Shown here one piece after another: positions 30,279-31,178 of a stretch of DNA of 31,178 nt. Under the pieces are notes generated by a model that saw nothing but the letters and a program-made list of their open reading frames with translations, did not search any database and had not been told where the DNA came from. The stretch comes from an uncultured Cytophagaceae bacterium. GTDB lineage: Bacteria > Bacteroidota > Bacteroidia > Cytophagales > Spirosomataceae. The stretch spans positions 1 through 31,178 of the forward strand of contig CAILUB010000266.1 in the NCBI GenBank assembly GCA_903837305.1, written 5' to 3'. Each line of letters starts with the position of its first letter. The first letter of the stretch is position 1. A program made the translations under genes and the position numbers.

Positions 30279-31178
30279 CTATTCAGCTTTTTTAGAGGAT
30301 TTCTTCTCTAATTTTTTAATCGCTTGTTCTCTCTCAGCGCCTTCCATTTGCTCTTTTAAAGCAGATAATGCACCGATATCGCCCATAGTCGATTTCTCAG
30401 CTGATACAGTCGCTGTTTTCTCAGCAGACTTAGTTGCTTTCTTCTTCTCTGGTTTTGCCGCAGCAGCATCAGCCGCTACTTCTTCAGCCGTAGCTGCAGT
30501 GAAGGTACGTGTGTGAGATAAGATGATCTTACGCTCTTCTTTGTGGAATTCTGTTACCACGAAGTCTAACGCCTCCCCTACCTCAGCTACTGACTCATCT
30601 GCCTTTGTTAACTGCTTCAAAGGAGCTAATCCTTCGATACCGTATGGCAATTCTAAAACACCGAACTTCTCGTTTTTAGAGATGATCGTTGCTTTCTGAG
30701 TTGAACCTAAAGTGAACACACTTTCAAATGTATCCCAAGGGTTTTCCTCTAATTGTTTGTGACCTAAAGCTAAACGACGGTTTTCCGCGTCTAATTCGAT
30801 TACGATAACATCTAAAGAATCACCTACTTTAACGAATTCAGATGGGTGCTTGATTTTCTTCGTCCAAGACAAGTCAGAAACGTGAACTAAACCGTCGATT
30901 CCTTCTTCTAATTCTAAGAATAAGCCGAAGTTAGTTAAGTTACGAACTGTTCCTTTGTGCTTCGTACCGATTGCGTATTTCGCTAATAAATCAGTCTTAG
31001 TCCATGGATCCTCTGTTAATTGCTTGATACCTAAAGACATCTTGCGCTCAGCACGATCTAATGTTAACACCACTGCTTCCATTTCGTCGCCTACCTTCAA
31101 GAAATCTTGTGGGTTACGTAAGTGTTGAGACCATGACATCTCAGACACGTGGATTAAACCTTCAACGCCTGGCAATAC
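30279..31178 (-). CDS. rpsA: 30S ribosomal protein S1, C-terminal part (5' end outside the window)
   Basis: The frame continues past the right edge: the TTG at 31175 is an internal Leu codon preceded by GTA. About 300 residues are visible, with the end of one S1 RNA-binding repeat (PGVEGLIHVSEMSW) and two further repeats (GTVRNLTNFGLFLELEEGID, then GLVHVSDLSW; and ATIISKNEKFGVLELPYGIE). An Ala/Lys/Glu-rich disordered tail follows, ending KKLEKKSSKKAE. S1 brings mRNA to the 30S subunit and is important where Shine-Dalgarno sequences are weak, as in this genome. A strong terminator follows. Confidence 0.95.
   Translation of the reverse strand, partial: VLPGVEGLIHVSEMSWSQHLRNPQDFLKVGDEMEAVVLTLDRAERKMSLGIKQLTEDPWTKTDLLAKYAIGTKHKGTVRNLTNFGLFLELEEGIDGLVHVSDLSWTKKIKHPSEFVKVGDSLDVIVIELDAENRRLALGHKQLEENPWDTFESVFTLGSTQKATIISKNEKFGVLELPYGIEGLAPLKQLTKADESVAEVGEALDFVVTEFHKEERKIILSHTRTFTAATAEEVAADAAAAKPEKKKATKSAEKTATVSAEKSTMGDIGALSALKEQMEGAEREQAIKKLEKKSSKKAE

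Overview
The window reads as chromosome of a Bacteroidota bacterium, probably a freshwater Cytophagales-type genome of moderate-to-low GC. The order-level placement is inference. The pointers are -7 boxes of the TAnnTTTG type, weak or absent Shine-Dalgarno sites, a secreted protein with a carboxypeptidase-like regulatory domain, GIGTTTP-type surface proteins, a Tat-exported Gfo/Idh/MocA oxidoreductase and a long S1 tail rich in Ala and Lys. No rRNA, tRNA, CRISPR array, insertion sequence or phage core gene was seen.

Layout. 1-3.3 kb (+): two adjacent paralogous secreted proteins built of beta-jelly-roll-like modules and a shared linker; the first is cut by the window edge. 3.3-8.4 kb (+): an O-antigen-ligase/TPR membrane protein followed by two paralogous outer-membrane proteins with a coiled-coil stalk and an OmpA peptidoglycan-binding domain. 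8.4-10.5 kb (+): a di-iron fatty-acid hydroxylase-family enzyme translationally coupled to a secreted serine hydrolase, closed by a strong bidirectional terminator. 10.5-12.1 kb: a small lipoprotein (-) divergent from a glycerate kinase (+). 12.1-16.6 kb (-): a compact cassette that looks like an undescribed peptide natural-product (RiPP-like) system. It comprises a two-domain isoprenoid-synthase/terpene-cyclase-fold protein, an overlapping PqqD-like/M50 membrane protease gene, a 53-residue candidate precursor peptide, a hairpin, and a secreted protein. 16.8-20.7 kb (-): a tight ggt-nagA-aminotransferase operon for amino acid and amino sugar salvage. 20.8-21.5 kb (+): a small two-gene unit, a GNAT-like protein plus a 53-aa partner. 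21.5-28.1 kb (-): a TetR-TolC-MFP-RND efflux operon with a readable promoter and operator-like inverted repeat. 28.2-31.2 kb (-): a mannose-6-phosphate-isomerase-like cupin, a Tat-exported oxidoreductase and the 3' part of rpsA, separated by clear terminators.

Most genes serve envelope structure, export and salvage. The exception, and the most interesting part, is 13.3-16.6 kb. There a tiny Thr/Ser-rich, Cys-free peptide with an acidic helical leader sits directly behind a membrane protease with a peptide-recognition-like N-terminus and a protein joining two isoprenoid-enzyme folds. All functional statements rest on motif reading without database searches.
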